From positions 1 to 64,000 of the forward strand of contig CAXLMP010000051.1 in the NCBI GenBank assembly GCA_964187655.1: DNA of 64,000 bases, given 5' to 3'. The DNA is from Lentimonas sp002292345. GTDB taxonomy: Bacteria > Verrucomicrobiota > Verrucomicrobiia > Opitutales > Coraliomargaritaceae. This document shows positions 54,747 to 63,793 of this stretch, in pieces. The notes under the pieces are model-generated. The model was not told the DNA's origin. It worked only from the letters and a program-made list of their open reading frames with translations, and ran no database searches. The position numbers and the translations under genes were made by a program. The first letter of the stretch is position 1, and each line of letters opens with the position of its first letter.

Positions 54747-57308
54747 CTACCGCCACTCGTGTTTCGGATAACGGCCTGCCAGATCTTTGCGCACGTGCTG
54801 ATATGCGCCGCCCCAAAAGCCGTCTAGATCATCGGTTAGATGTGCCGGCCGTTGATTCGGCGCCAGTAACTCAACCAGCAACTGCACCTTGCCATTCGCC
54901 ACCACCAAACTGGAGCCAGGCACATCATAAAAGTCCTGTAACTTGGATGCGATAAACGCTCGACCATCTGCTTCGTAGCGAATCCTCGCCGGGTTGCGCC
55001 GCCGCGGCAGCTCCATCTCTGCCGGTGCATAGGTATCAATATAGTAATGCTGCTCAGGGCTGATCCACTCCTTCACCGTCGCTAGCACCTGCCGATCCTT
55101 GATCTCTTTATAGCTCAGTGCACCATGGCAAATCTGCTCGACCAACAACTGCCGCGCCTCCTCGTCGATCTCAGGCACCTCCGCATCGGGACAATGCCGC
55201 GCCACGAAATTCACCCGCAGTATCCAGTTTTCCACCACCGCATCCCAGCCCTTTAGATTCAACCGCCCCGCCACCACTTCGGCAGACAGTAGCTCTGCCG
55301 CGCGATCCAGATCCGGCTCGCCCTGATCCGTCGAGGACAACACCAAATCGCGAAAGCGCCGCTCACTGCGCGCAACCACGCGCCGCAGGCTCGGATCATA
55401 CGTCGTCTGAGTACCATCCGAAAAATCATCCGGAAACAACTCCTCCAACCAAGCGAACTCAACTGCCGTCGCCATACCAAGTAACACTGTCACTTCCCTG
55501 CGCACTTCACGCTCCTCAATCTCGGCGGCCACAAATAAGGGCGCATTCACCAGGCTCTCGCGGCGCAGCTCGCCCGAACGCCCATGCACCATACGGCAGC
55601 GCCGCGTGCCAGTATCATTGCGCTTCGCCAAGTGATCTGAAAAACCCGCGAGCAAACATTTAGCAATCCGCTCCGCCTCATCCGGCAAGGCCGCCTCCCG
55701 CGTGTCTAGACCCTGTCGCTGCGCCAGCTGTAATAACTGCCGCGCCGTATCGCCCGCCTGCCGCGCCGCGCCGCCATGAATCCCCAGCACACCACAGGCG
55801 TTCGCATTAAACTTCGCCGCCCGCGCCAGATGCCAGGCCTGCAACTGCACAAAGAAATCCGACCGCTGGTCGGCCTGATCTTCGACCTTTCGGAGCTGCT
55901 CCTTGCGCACACGCGCATCGCGCGACACCCGATAAAACGAGCGCCCCTGGCTCAAGCCCGCGATCAGCGCTACTTCCGGCAACACGCCGCGACGTTCCGC
56001 CTCCAGCAGCATGCGCGCATAACGTGGGTGCAACGGGAAGCCCGCCATCTTGCGGCCCATGGCAGTAATCGCTCCCTTTGCATTCAAGGCCCCCAGATCC
56101 AGCAACAAATCATGTGCCCTTGCGAGTGCCTTCGGCTCCGGCGTTTCAAACCATGCGAATTGCTCAGGCTTCGAAATACCCGCAGCCGCCAACAACAATA
56201 AAGTTTCCGACAAATCGACGCGCTTCACCTCCGCCTCATCGCGCTCGGCTCGCGCGGCATGCTCGGCCTCACTCCACAACCGCAGGCAAGTGCCTGGCCC
56301 GGTGCGGCCCGCACGCCCCGTGCGTTGCTCGGCCGAGGCGCGACTAATCGGCTCGACCAAAATCGAATTCACCCCACGCCGCGCATCATAGCGCGCGATA
56401 CGAGCCTGCCCGCCATCGATCACCACCCGCACGCCCTCGATCGTAATCGAAGTTTCCGCCACATTGGTCGATACGATCACCTTGCGGCGCCCGCCCGACG
56501 ACACCGCTCGATCCTGCGCATCTGGTGAGAGTTCACCATGTAGCGGCAGCACCTCGTAAGCACGCGCTTCCGGCATGGCCTCGACCGCTTCGATCGTTTT
56601 ACGAATCTCAAACGCGCCCGCCATAAAGATCAACACATCACCCTCGATCCCCTCACGAACCGCCGCGCGAAACGCCACCGCCGCCCGCGACCACACTGGC
56701 GCCGCATCGCGATTCAAGGCCGCGCCCATGTAGCGCGTCTCCACTGGATACATGCGCCCGGACGCTTCCACCCGTGCGCACGGCTGCAAATAGCCCTCCA
56801 ACAAATCGACATCCAGCGTCGCCGACATCACCACGATCTTTAGATCCGGCCGCACGGTCTGCACCGATTGCAACGCACAGGAAATACTCAAATCACTGGT
56901 CAGATGGCGCTCATGGAATTCATCAAACACCACCGCGCCGACGCCCTTCAGCGTGGGATCTTGTAAAATCTGCCGCAGCAGGATCGCTTCGGTCACAAAT
57001 CGGATCCGCGTGTTCGGCCCCACCACATTTTCAAACCGAATCTGGTAGCCCACTTCTTCGCCCAGTTTACAGCCGCGCTCCTGCGCCACGCGCTTGGCCA
57101 ACAACCGAGCCGCCAGACGCCGCGGCTGCAGCACCACCACATCGCCCTGCACCTGCGCCGCATCGATTAGAATCTGCGGCACCTGCGTCGACTTGCCCGA
57201 GCCGGTCGGCGCACTCAGCACCATCCGCCCATGAGTCGCCAGACCAGTGACGATCTGCTCCGCAACGGCATGAATCGGCAAGGTTAAATGAGAATCAGAC
57301 TTAGACAC
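54747..57308 (-). CDS. hrpB: ATP-dependent RNA helicase HrpB
   Basis: A DEAH-type helicase. About 853 residues from the GTG at 57308; a TTG at 57344 adds 12 residues without family match, and no ATG lies before Walker A. Motifs in order: APTGSGKST (33-41), DEFHERHLTSDL, SATLDVDLLEG, STNVAETSITI and QRTGRAGRTGPGTCLRLWSE, then the C-terminal HrpB domain (from DFFVQLQAWHLA) with FPDDFSDGTQTTYDP and the ending YQHVRKDLAGRYPKHEWR. The family's cellular role is not well defined. Single gene. Confidence 0.95.
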   Translation of the reverse strand: MSKSDSHLTLPIHAVAEQIVTGLATHGRMVLSAPTGSGKSTQVPQILIDAAQVQGDVVVLQPRRLAARLLAKRVAQERGCKLGEEVGYQIRFENVVGPNTRIRFVTEAILLRQILQDPTLKGVGAVVFDEFHERHLTSDLSISCALQSVQTVRPDLKIVVMSATLDVDLLEGYLQPCARVEASGRMYPVETRYMGAALNRDAAPVWSRAAVAFRAAVREGIEGDVLIFMAGAFEIRKTIEAVEAMPEARAYEVLPLHGELSPDAQDRAVSSGGRRKVIVSTNVAETSITIEGVRVVIDGGQARIARYDARRGVNSILVEPISRASAEQRTGRAGRTGPGTCLRLWSEAEHAARAERDEAEVKRVDLSETLLLLAAAGISKPEQFAWFETPEPKALARAHDLLLDLGALNAKGAITAMGRKMAGFPLHPRYARMLLEAERRGVLPEVALIAGLSQGRSFYRVSRDARVRKEQLRKVEDQADQRSDFFVQLQAWHLARAAKFNANACGVLGIHGGAARQAGDTARQLLQLAQRQGLDTREAALPDEAERIAKCLLAGFSDHLAKRNDTGTRRCRMVHGRSGELRRESLVNAPLFVAAEIEEREVRREVTVLLGMATAVEFAWLEELFPDDFSDGTQTTYDPSLRRVVARSERRFRDLVLSSTDQGEPDLDRAAELLSAEVVAGRLNLKGWDAVVENWILRVNFVARHCPDAEVPEIDEEARQLLVEQICHGALSYKEIKDRQVLATVKEWISPEQHYYIDTYAPAEMELPRRRNPARIRYEADGRAFIASKLQDFYDVPGSSLVVANGKVQLLVELLAPNQRPAHLTDDLDGFWGGAYQHVRKDLAGRYPKHEWR

Positions 57309-57404
57309 AGCCTCAAGCAGTGCAGCCCCACTGCCTAGCCGCAACGCAAAACATGCAGCGTCACTTCCGGCTATGAATTTAACTGCCAGCGCAGCCTAAA
57401 GCTA
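57309..57404. other. Intergenic stretch upstream of hrpB, no feature seen
   Basis: 96 bases that run into the remnant at 57405. No promoter hexamers or hairpins stand out. Confidence 0.4.
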
Positions 57405-57620
57405 CTACTCGATTTCAACGATGTAGAAGCGCGCGGCGGCGAGCGACTCGGTCGTATCCGTGACGGTTCGCTCGGTGCCGTTGTCGCTCGCGGTATTCTG
57501 CAGCGTCTCCCAAGTCGCGGCATCGAGGCTGTCTTTGTATTTCACGGTATAGGTTCTGCCGTCGACGATGGGGTCGAAGCTTACTTGCGGGCTACCCTCG
57601 CTGACGCCTGCAATCTGCAC
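57405..57620 (-). pseudogene. C-terminal remnant of a large surface/secreted protein
   Basis: 71 codons with a GTG start but no family-like N-terminus; the frame is closed by a stop a few codons upstream. The sequence (SPQVSFDPIVDGRTYTVKYKDSLDAATWETL, then a RTVTDTTESLAAARFYIVEIE end) is the kind of final beta-sandwich module found at the end of long extracellular proteins of this lineage. It looks like the surviving 3' end of a deleted gene, or a small protein that resembles one. The rest of the gap up to ribBA is filled by a repeat. Confidence 0.5.
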
Positions 57621-57650
57621 TGAATCACCCCCTGGGGAAAAATTTAAGGA

Positions 57651-57747
57651 GGATTACGAGTAAGAGTAAGATTAAAAACTCATCCCTCACCTCGATTCTC
57701 AAGTCTCAAGTTTCAGCTCTCCCTCCTTTTCCACCTCAGCTCTCCCA
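57651..57747 (+). repeat. Composite GATTA-GAGTAAG plus CTCAAGTCTCAAG repeat, copy 6
   Basis: GGATTACGAGTAAGAGTAAG and a following ATTAAAAAC unit, then a pyrimidine-rich part with TTCTCAAGTCTCAAG and CTCAGCTCTCCC. The same structure is found at 28287-28368. It ends ~60 bases before the ribBA start. Confidence 0.7.
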
Positions 57748-57807
57748 TTTCTATTTTGTTGACGCTACGTGCTGGACTCTAATCCGTTTCATCGTAACTT
57801 GCCGATC

Positions 57808-58923
57808 ATGACTACGGCACAGAAGCACTCAGAAGCCTTCGACAGTATTGAATCTGCCATCCGCGATATCGCTGAGGGTAAGATGGTGATTGTAACCGAC
57901 GACGAGTCTCGTGAAAACGAGGGCGACTTGATCATGGCTGCCGAAAAGGTGACACCACAAGCGGTCAACCAGATGGCACTGCATGCGCGGGGCCTGATTT
58001 GCGTGCCGATGCTAGGGCATCAATTACGGCGTCTAGGCATCAGTCCAATGGCTGCCGAAAATCGCGAATCGCATCAGACCGACTTTGCCATCTCAGTGGA
58101 TGCCGCCGAAGGCATCACCACCGGCATCAGCGCTTACGACCGTGCAGAGACAATCCGGATACTTGCCGATCCGACTGCACACTCAGACATGCTGGTGCAG
58201 CCTGGCCACGTGTTCCCTTTGCGCGCGCGCCCTGGCGGGGTGCTACAGCGCGCTGGCCACACCGAGGCGGCGATCGACCTAGCGCAACTTGCGGGCCTGC
58301 ATCCGAGCGGGGTGATTTGCGAAATTCTCAACGAAGACGGCACGCTCGCGCGAGTCCCGGATCTGATCGAGTATAAGCAGAGACACAATCTGAAGCTGAT
58401 CTCGATCGCGGATTTAATCGAGTATCGCCTAACCCGCGACCGCTTAATCGAGCATATCTTGACGCGCCCTTTTGAATCGGAATTCGGCACCTTCGATCTG
58501 CACATTTACCGCAGTATTTTGGATGATCGCCAACATCTCGCGCTCACAATGGGCGAGCTGACTGCCGAGCCGACATTGGTACGGGTGCAAAGTGAGAACC
58601 TGTTGTCTGACATTTTCCGCTCGAAGACACTCGGAGGGCGCAACGCACTGACCTCTGCCATGCAAAAAATCGCCGCGGCCAAACACGGCGCCCTACTGTA
58701 TATCGAGCAACCACAGGGTGGCGTACAAGTGATCGCTGGCAGCGAAACTGCAGCGCTCAAACAGATTGGTCCGGCGAAAATGGACTTCCGCGACTATGGA
58801 ATCGGCGCTCAAATACTGGTCGAACTCGGCTTAAAGAAAATCCGGCTTCTTTCCAGCACCAATCGCAAGGTGGTCGGCCTCGATGGCTATAATTTGGAAA
58901 TCGTTGAACAAATCGAAGTATAA
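57808..58923 (+). CDS. ribBA: 3,4-dihydroxy-2-butanone-4-phosphate synthase with degenerate GTP cyclohydrolase II domain
   Basis: 371 residues from the ATG at 57808; a GTG at 57769 is less likely. The RibB half is intact: DDESRENEGDLIMAAEKVT, the ARGLICVPM segment, SAYDRAETIR, and PGHVFPLRARPGGVLQRAGHTEA. The RibA-like half lacks the zinc cysteines: where active enzymes have SECLTGD...RCDCG it has SENLLSD...TLGGR. The GRGIGL-KIRAY stretch is absent, while the end FRDYGIGAQILVELGLKK is retained. GTP cyclohydrolase II activity is therefore very unlikely and must come from another gene. Confidence 0.93.
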   Translation: MTTAQKHSEAFDSIESAIRDIAEGKMVIVTDDESRENEGDLIMAAEKVTPQAVNQMALHARGLICVPMLGHQLRRLGISPMAAENRESHQTDFAISVDAAEGITTGISAYDRAETIRILADPTAHSDMLVQPGHVFPLRARPGGVLQRAGHTEAAIDLAQLAGLHPSGVICEILNEDGTLARVPDLIEYKQRHNLKLISIADLIEYRLTRDRLIEHILTRPFESEFGTFDLHIYRSILDDRQHLALTMGELTAEPTLVRVQSENLLSDIFRSKTLGGRNALTSAMQKIAAAKHGALLYIEQPQGGVQVIAGSETAALKQIGPAKMDFRDYGIGAQILVELGLKKIRLLSSTNRKVVGLDGYNLEIVEQIEV

Positions 58924-58977
58924 TCGACCAAGCCATTCGCCTGCACACATAAATTAAAACACCTTGCTAGTTATCAG

Positions 58978-59643
58978 ATGCCTAAACAAGCCAAAGTAGC
59001 TGTCATTCTCTCCGGCTGTGGAGTCTTCGACGGCGCGGAAATTCACGAATCGGTACTCGTACTGCTCGCGCTCGCCCGCGCCGGAGCCAAAGTCACCTGC
59101 GCCGCACCAGACATCGCGCAGCGCCATGTGATCAACCACGCGACAGGCGAAGAGGTCGAAGACGAAGATCGCAATGTGCTGGAAGAAGCGGCGCGCATCT
59201 CGCGTGGCGAAATCGAGCACGTCGGCCAAATCAAGCTGGACCAAGTCGATGCCATCATTTTCGTGGGCGGCTTTGGAGTGGCTAAAAATTTGTCCAGCCT
59301 CGCCTTCGACGGCATCGACTACGACATCGACCCGATTATCAGCAGTTTGATTCAAAACGCCCACCAACAATCCAAAGCCCTCGGTTTTATCTGTATCGCA
59401 CCGGTTCTGGCTGCGGCTGCGCTTGGCAGCAAAAAGGTGCGCCTGACGATCGGCAACGACGCTGATACCGCAGCAATCCTCGAGCATAAAGGCGCGCAGC
59501 ACGTCAACTGCGCGGTCGACGAAATCGTGATCGATAGCAGCCACCGCGTGGTCACCACTCCAGCCTATATGCTGGCCGAAGACATTCTCCAGGCCGAAGC
59601 GGGCATCAATAAACTGGTCACTACGGTTCTAGAGCTTGCATAA
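58978..59643 (+). CDS. elbB: Isoprenoid biosynthesis glyoxalase ElbB (ES1/DJ-1 family)
   Basis: 221 residues of the class I glutamine amidotransferase-like fold: KVAVILSGCGVFDGAEIHESVLVLLALARAGA, FVGGFGVAKNLSSLAFDG and a cysteine-containing elbow with LGFICIAPVLAAAALG. This is the ElbB/ES1 signature set. ElbB has weak glyoxalase activity and has been linked to isoprenoid production in Escherichia coli; its real role is open. It lies 54 bases after ribBA. Confidence 0.92.
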   Translation: MPKQAKVAVILSGCGVFDGAEIHESVLVLLALARAGAKVTCAAPDIAQRHVINHATGEEVEDEDRNVLEEAARISRGEIEHVGQIKLDQVDAIIFVGGFGVAKNLSSLAFDGIDYDIDPIISSLIQNAHQQSKALGFICIAPVLAAAALGSKKVRLTIGNDADTAAILEHKGAQHVNCAVDEIVIDSSHRVVTTPAYMLAEDILQAEAGINKLVTTVLELA

Positions 59644-59670
59644 TCTCTGGAAATTAACCTGATTGAATAC

Positions 59671-59699
59671 TTGACGGGGCGATTTAAGGCTCTTTAATC
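59671..59699 (+). promoter_or_regulatory. Candidate sigma70-type promoter for rpmF-plsX-fabH
   Basis: TTGACG (59671-59676), 17-base spacer, TTAATC (59694-59699). It is ~58 bases upstream of the rpmF ATG and at the start of the operon-like run. Confidence 0.45.
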
Positions 59700-59756
59700 C
59701 GCGCCCTTTAGAAGACCTCGCAGGTCTGATCATTTTCATTTAAGCAAACAAACCTC

Positions 59757-59936
59757 ATGGGACAGCCAAAACGCAAACAATCCAAGCAACGCAGCCGTAA
59801 ACGCCGTGGTGCAGTTACATATCAATTGCCACAACTGGCAAAGGACCCACAAGACGGCACATTGTTTCGCCCTCACCGCGTAAATCCAGCCAATGGCCTG
59901 TACCGCGGTCGCCAAGTGCTTGATGTTGAAGCCTAA
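59757..59936 (+). CDS. rpmF: 50S ribosomal protein L32
   Basis: 59 residues, the normal L32 size. The start MGQPKRKQSKQRSRKRRGAV is the L32 N-terminal signature, followed by a typical GTLFRPHRVNPANG-like tail. The zinc-ribbon cysteines of C+ L32 are absent, so this is a C- form, as in many bacteria. The rpmF-plsX-fabH order is widely conserved. The upstream DUF177 (yceD) gene usual in this cluster is not here. Confidence 0.95.
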   Translation: MGQPKRKQSKQRSRKRRGAVTYQLPQLAKDPQDGTLFRPHRVNPANGLYRGRQVLDVEA

Positions 59937-59979
59937 GTTTCGCGCACCTAAGTAACATCTTACTTTTCATAAACTACCT

Positions 59980-61047
59980 ATGGGCGCTAGCGCAGTCAAC
60001 TGTACCATTGCAGTCGACACCATGGGGGGAGACAAAGGACCCACTGAATTTATTCGTGGGCTTTTTTATGCCCTCGAAGAGCTGAAGCTCGACTGCCACT
60101 TCACGCTCGTCGGTAATCAACGACTGCTGGAGCGAATGCTAAAAGTCGGCAAACTCGAGGGTTACGCAGATCGGATCAACATCATCCACTCGACTCAAGT
60201 GATTGGGATGCATGAAAAACCGATTCAAGCGCTGAAGAGCAAAAAAGACTCTTCGATGGTTAAAGCCATCGCCCTACTTAAAGACCAGCAAGCCGATGCA
60301 ATGATTAGCTGCGGCAATACCGGCGCTCTGATGGCTGGCGGCACACTGCGCCTGCGCCAAATCGCCGGAGTCGATCGCCCGGCGCTCGGCATTATCGTGC
60401 CCAGCAAGCAAAACCCATTCGTTTTGACCGACGTCGGCGCGAACCCTGAGTCGACTCCAGAGAATCTGGTGCATAATGCAGTGCTTGGCTCGAACTATGC
60501 CAAAGCCGCGCTCAATATCGCCAATCCACGGGTCGCACTGCTAACCATCGGTACTGAAGAGGGTAAAGGTAATGCCTTAACCAATGCGACCCATTTACTA
60601 CTACAAGAAATAGACGGCGTGATCAACTACGCCGGTCCGATCGAAGGCTTCCAACTTTTCGACGGCAATGTCGATGTCGTCGTGTGTGATGGATTTGTTG
60701 GCAACGTCGTTTTAAAATCAAGCGAAGCACTGTTCGGTTTCATTGGTAGCACCATCCGCGAAGAACTGGTCCGCAACGTAAAACGTAAAATCGGAGCGGT
60801 ACTCTCCAAGTCAGCGTTCAAGGATATGAAGACGCGCCTTGGCCCAGATCAACATGCCGGCGCTCCCCTCCTCGGCCTGCGCGGCAACATCTTAAAAGCC
60901 CACGGATCCTCCAATTACGTCGCCATTGCGAATGCCTTACGCATCGCCCAAGAAGTAGTCATGCATGATATGATTGACTCTATCGGCAGTGACATCAATC
61001 AAGCTAATGCATTGAACACTCACTCCGACGCAGAGAACGCCCCTTAA
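59980..61047 (+). CDS. plsX: Phosphate acyltransferase PlsX
   Basis: PlsX makes acyl-phosphate from acyl-ACP for phospholipid synthesis. 355 residues with the signature start CTIAVDTMGGDKGPTEFIRGL, the AMISCGNTGALMAGG segment, TDVGANPESTPENLV and GNVVLKSSEALFGF. It is a soluble, membrane-associated enzyme. Between rpmF and fabH in the conserved cluster. Confidence 0.96.
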   Translation: MGASAVNCTIAVDTMGGDKGPTEFIRGLFYALEELKLDCHFTLVGNQRLLERMLKVGKLEGYADRINIIHSTQVIGMHEKPIQALKSKKDSSMVKAIALLKDQQADAMISCGNTGALMAGGTLRLRQIAGVDRPALGIIVPSKQNPFVLTDVGANPESTPENLVHNAVLGSNYAKAALNIANPRVALLTIGTEEGKGNALTNATHLLLQEIDGVINYAGPIEGFQLFDGNVDVVVCDGFVGNVVLKSSEALFGFIGSTIREELVRNVKRKIGAVLSKSAFKDMKTRLGPDQHAGAPLLGLRGNILKAHGSSNYVAIANALRIAQEVVMHDMIDSIGSDINQANALNTHSDAENAP

Positions 61048-61093
61048 TTTCTAGCACCGTTCCCTAAAATATAGAGTCCCATCTCTCCCTTGC

Positions 61094-62095
61094 ATGCCTA
61101 GCCACTCAAAGTCTGTCACTATAATCGGCACTGGCTCTTACGCGCCAACGAATATCGTGACGAATCACGATATGGCGAAATTGGTCGATACCTCCGACGA
61201 ATGGATACGCAGCCGCAGCGGTATCGGTGCGCGACACTTTGCAGCCACCGACGAAACTACCAGCGACATGGCATGTATTGCGGGCCAGCGTGCGATCGAA
61301 GCCGCCGGAATCGATCGTAGTGAAATAGACCTAATCATCGTCGCGACGATGACGCCCGACATGCCCTTTCCCTCGACCGCATGCCTAGTGCAGAGCAAAC
61401 TCGGGCTGCCGAACGTCACTACTTTCGATATGCAAGCTGCCTGCTCAGGCTTTGTCTACGGACTCAGCGTCGCCAACTCGATGCTGCTATCGGGCAATTT
61501 TAAAAACGCGCTCGTCATTGGCGCTGAGAAAATGAGCGGCATCCTCGATTTCGAAGATCGCACCACTTGTGTGCTGTTCGGTGATGGCGCTGGCGCAGCT
61601 GTTCTCACCGCCACTGAAACGGCAGACAAAATCGGCATTTTAGGGGCACTCGGCGGCGCAGATGGATCCGCTCCCAGCTTGTTACAGCAACCAGCTGGCG
61701 GATCCGCCATGCCAGCTACGCAAGAGTCGATCGCAGGCCGCCAGCACTTTCTGAAGATGAACGGCAAAGAAATCTTCAAATCCGCAGTGCGGGTAATGGG
61801 ACAAGCCAGCACCGACATCATCGAGCAAATGGGCTACAGGCCAGAGGAGCTCAACCTAGTCATCCCTCACCAAGCCAACATGCGTATCATCGAGAGCTTG
61901 GCGAAACGCTTGGGCATTCCGATGGATAAATTCCACAACAACTTAGACCGCTATGGCAACACCTCTGCGGCTTCGGTGCCGATCGCACTCGACGAAGCTT
62001 ATCGCGCAGGACGTATTCAATCGGGCGACCTGGTCTTACTGGTCGCATTCGGAGCAGGCTTGACCTGGGCTTCCACACTGATCAAATGGCAGTAA
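61094..62095 (+). CDS. fabH: 3-oxoacyl-ACP synthase III (beta-ketoacyl-ACP synthase III)
   Basis: FabH condenses acetyl-CoA with malonyl-ACP to start fatty acid synthesis. 333 residues with IIGTGSYAPTNIVTN, the catalytic triad Cys117 (QAACSGFVYGL), His259 (IPHQANMRII) and Asn289 (YGNTSAASVPIAL), and the ending LLVAFGAGLTWAS. All active-site residues are present. Confidence 0.97.
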   Translation: MPSHSKSVTIIGTGSYAPTNIVTNHDMAKLVDTSDEWIRSRSGIGARHFAATDETTSDMACIAGQRAIEAAGIDRSEIDLIIVATMTPDMPFPSTACLVQSKLGLPNVTTFDMQAACSGFVYGLSVANSMLLSGNFKNALVIGAEKMSGILDFEDRTTCVLFGDGAGAAVLTATETADKIGILGALGGADGSAPSLLQQPAGGSAMPATQESIAGRQHFLKMNGKEIFKSAVRVMGQASTDIIEQMGYRPEELNLVIPHQANMRIIESLAKRLGIPMDKFHNNLDRYGNTSAASVPIALDEAYRAGRIQSGDLVLLVAFGAGLTWASTLIKWQ

Positions 62096-62100
62096 CTTTT

Positions 62101-63117
62101 ATGCAACGTACATTCCCACTTCTTCTCGCACTAGGGCTCTTTATGGCGCCCTCATTGAATGCCCTCCCGCTAAACCCACTCAATTGGTTTGGCGCAGCCA
62201 GCAATGATTCGATCAACCTCGCCAACAGCGAGAATCAAGATGCTGCAGCAGCCCTACTGGCCAGTGGTAAAGTAAACTATGAGGCGGGGAAATTGAGCGC
62301 AGCCAAACGAACGTTCAAGAAAATCATCAAGAAATACCCGACCTCCAGCTCAACAGCCGAGGCCCTCACCCTGCGCGCGCGCGTCAACATGAGCAAAGAA
62401 CTCTGGGTTAAAGGCTTTGACGACCTACAACAAGTTATAACAGACCACGCCAACTACGAGCATTTCGACCGCGTCATTGCCGATCAATTTGATTGTGCCA
62501 CCGCACTGATGGAAGGCGCACGTGGACGTATTCTTTGGGTTTTTCCTGGCTTCAAACAATACGGCACCTCCGCCAAGCAGTTTGAGCAAATCGTCCAGAA
62601 CGCACCTTACAGCGACTACGCACCGCTTGCCTTGATGAATATTGCCCTAGTTGCTGATAAAACTGCTGAGCCCGAAGATGCAATCGATGCACTCGACAGA
62701 CTGATTAACTACTATCCGCAAAGTATGCTGGCTCCAGACGCTTACTACAATTTGGCACAGACCTACTCCGATCTCGTGCAAGGCTATGAATACGATCAGG
62801 GCTCGACTCGTCGTGCGATCAGCTACTACGAAGACTTCCTCATCCTCTTCCCCACCAGCAACTACTCGGGGGAAGTCGAAGCCAATCTTAAGAATATGGA
62901 AAACCTGCTCGCCAGCAGTCGCCTCAACCTCGGCGATTTCTATTATTACTTTCGCAATAACAACACGGCGGCACTCGTGTTCTACAACGAAGCAATTAGT
63001 ATCGAGCCAAACTCCGATGCGGCCGAAGAAGCCCGACTGCGCATTCAAGATATCGAAGCAGGCGTGCGCCCGACCAATAAAGCTAGCATCATTCGTAAGC
63101 TACTGAGAGCGGAATAA
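62101..63117 (+). CDS. BamD-like outer-membrane assembly TPR protein
   Basis: 338 residues from the ATG at 62101, 5 bases after the fabH stop. There is a signal peptide (MQRTFPLLLALGLFMAPSLNA) without a lipobox Cys, so it may be periplasmic rather than a lipoprotein. TPR-like pairs follow: AGKLSAAKRTFKKIIKKYPTS, AIDALDRLINYYPQSMLAPDAYY and AISYYEDFLILFPTSNYSGE, the pattern of BamD/ComL. BamD helps insert barrels in the outer membrane. The neighbouring lptE-like gene supports an outer-membrane role. Confidence 0.82.
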   Translation: MQRTFPLLLALGLFMAPSLNALPLNPLNWFGAASNDSINLANSENQDAAAALLASGKVNYEAGKLSAAKRTFKKIIKKYPTSSSTAEALTLRARVNMSKELWVKGFDDLQQVITDHANYEHFDRVIADQFDCATALMEGARGRILWVFPGFKQYGTSAKQFEQIVQNAPYSDYAPLALMNIALVADKTAEPEDAIDALDRLINYYPQSMLAPDAYYNLAQTYSDLVQGYEYDQGSTRRAISYYEDFLILFPTSNYSGEVEANLKNMENLLASSRLNLGDFYYYFRNNNTAALVFYNEAISIEPNSDAAEEARLRIQDIEAGVRPTNKASIIRKLLRAE

Positions 63118-63142
63118 CCTCACCGACGCTTTAATTCTCACT

Positions 63143-63718
63143 ATGAACACGACGTCTCACCTTTCATTCGCCCGAGTGCTCATCGGCCTAGCCTCGATCG
63201 TCGTGCTGACTCTTCTTAATGGATGTGCCAACTATCAGCTCGGCACGTCCGCGCAGATCCCGTTCAAGTCGATCTACATCAAACCCGCGACCAATCATAG
63301 CTTCGCTCCACAAGCACAACCAATCGTCAGCGCCCAAATTCGCGAAACCTTCATTCGTGATGCGCGCGTCAAACTCGTCGCAAAACAAGCCGACGCCGAC
63401 GCCGTTCTTTACGTCGACCTCACTGACTACGACCGCTCTGCTGGATCACGTAACAGTACCGACACCGCCATCGCTAATAACTTTTACATTCGCCTCACCG
63501 CCGAGGTCTCTCTATACGACCAGTCCAAAGGGGATTACTTGTTTCAACAACGCTCCATCCAAGCCGATACAAATGCCTATATTGGCAATCCTTACGCCGA
63601 CAGCGCTGACGCCGACAACCAAATTATCTCTTACCAACAGAGTGAGCGCCAAGCAATGGAACAACTCGCACGCGCAATCGCACGCAAGATCACTGATGAA
63701 GTGCTCAGCCCTTGGTAA
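63143..63718 (+). CDS. LptE-like LPS assembly lipoprotein
   Basis: 191 residues. A signal peptide ends in the lipobox LLNGC (near residue 28). The body begins NYQLGTSAQIPFKSIYIKPATN and then VSAQIRETFIRDARVKLV, and has a YDRSAGSRNSTDT stretch and an EVSLYDQSKGDYLF pattern, as in LptE/RlpB, the lipoprotein that plugs the LptD barrel. The assignment rests on the fold-like order of short segments and on the neighbouring bamD-like gene. It converges with hisI. Confidence 0.8.
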   Translation: MNTTSHLSFARVLIGLASIVVLTLLNGCANYQLGTSAQIPFKSIYIKPATNHSFAPQAQPIVSAQIRETFIRDARVKLVAKQADADAVLYVDLTDYDRSAGSRNSTDTAIANNFYIRLTAEVSLYDQSKGDYLFQQRSIQADTNAYIGNPYADSADADNQIISYQQSERQAMEQLARAIARKITDEVLSPW

Positions 63719-63748
63719 GCTGGCGAGGCTCAGCTAAAAAACTACTCA

Positions 63749-63785
63749 ACAAAAAAGTGCCGGAAAATTAACCAGCTTTTTTTGT
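63749..63785. terminator. Bidirectional terminator between lptE-like gene and hisI
   Basis: ACAAAAAAG (63749-63757) and CTTTTTTT (63776-63783), with a GG/CC pair inside, form an A-rich/T-rich hairpin that can act in both directions for the two convergent genes. Confidence 0.65.
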
Positions 63786-63793
63786 CTCAACGT

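Noticed and set aside
55118..55663. Plus-strand open frame over hrpB
   Set aside because: Proline/serine-rich shadow of the minus-strand helicase.
57759..57787. TTGACG promoter candidate before ribBA
   Set aside because: No acceptable -10 element lies at 16-18 bases, so it was not listed.
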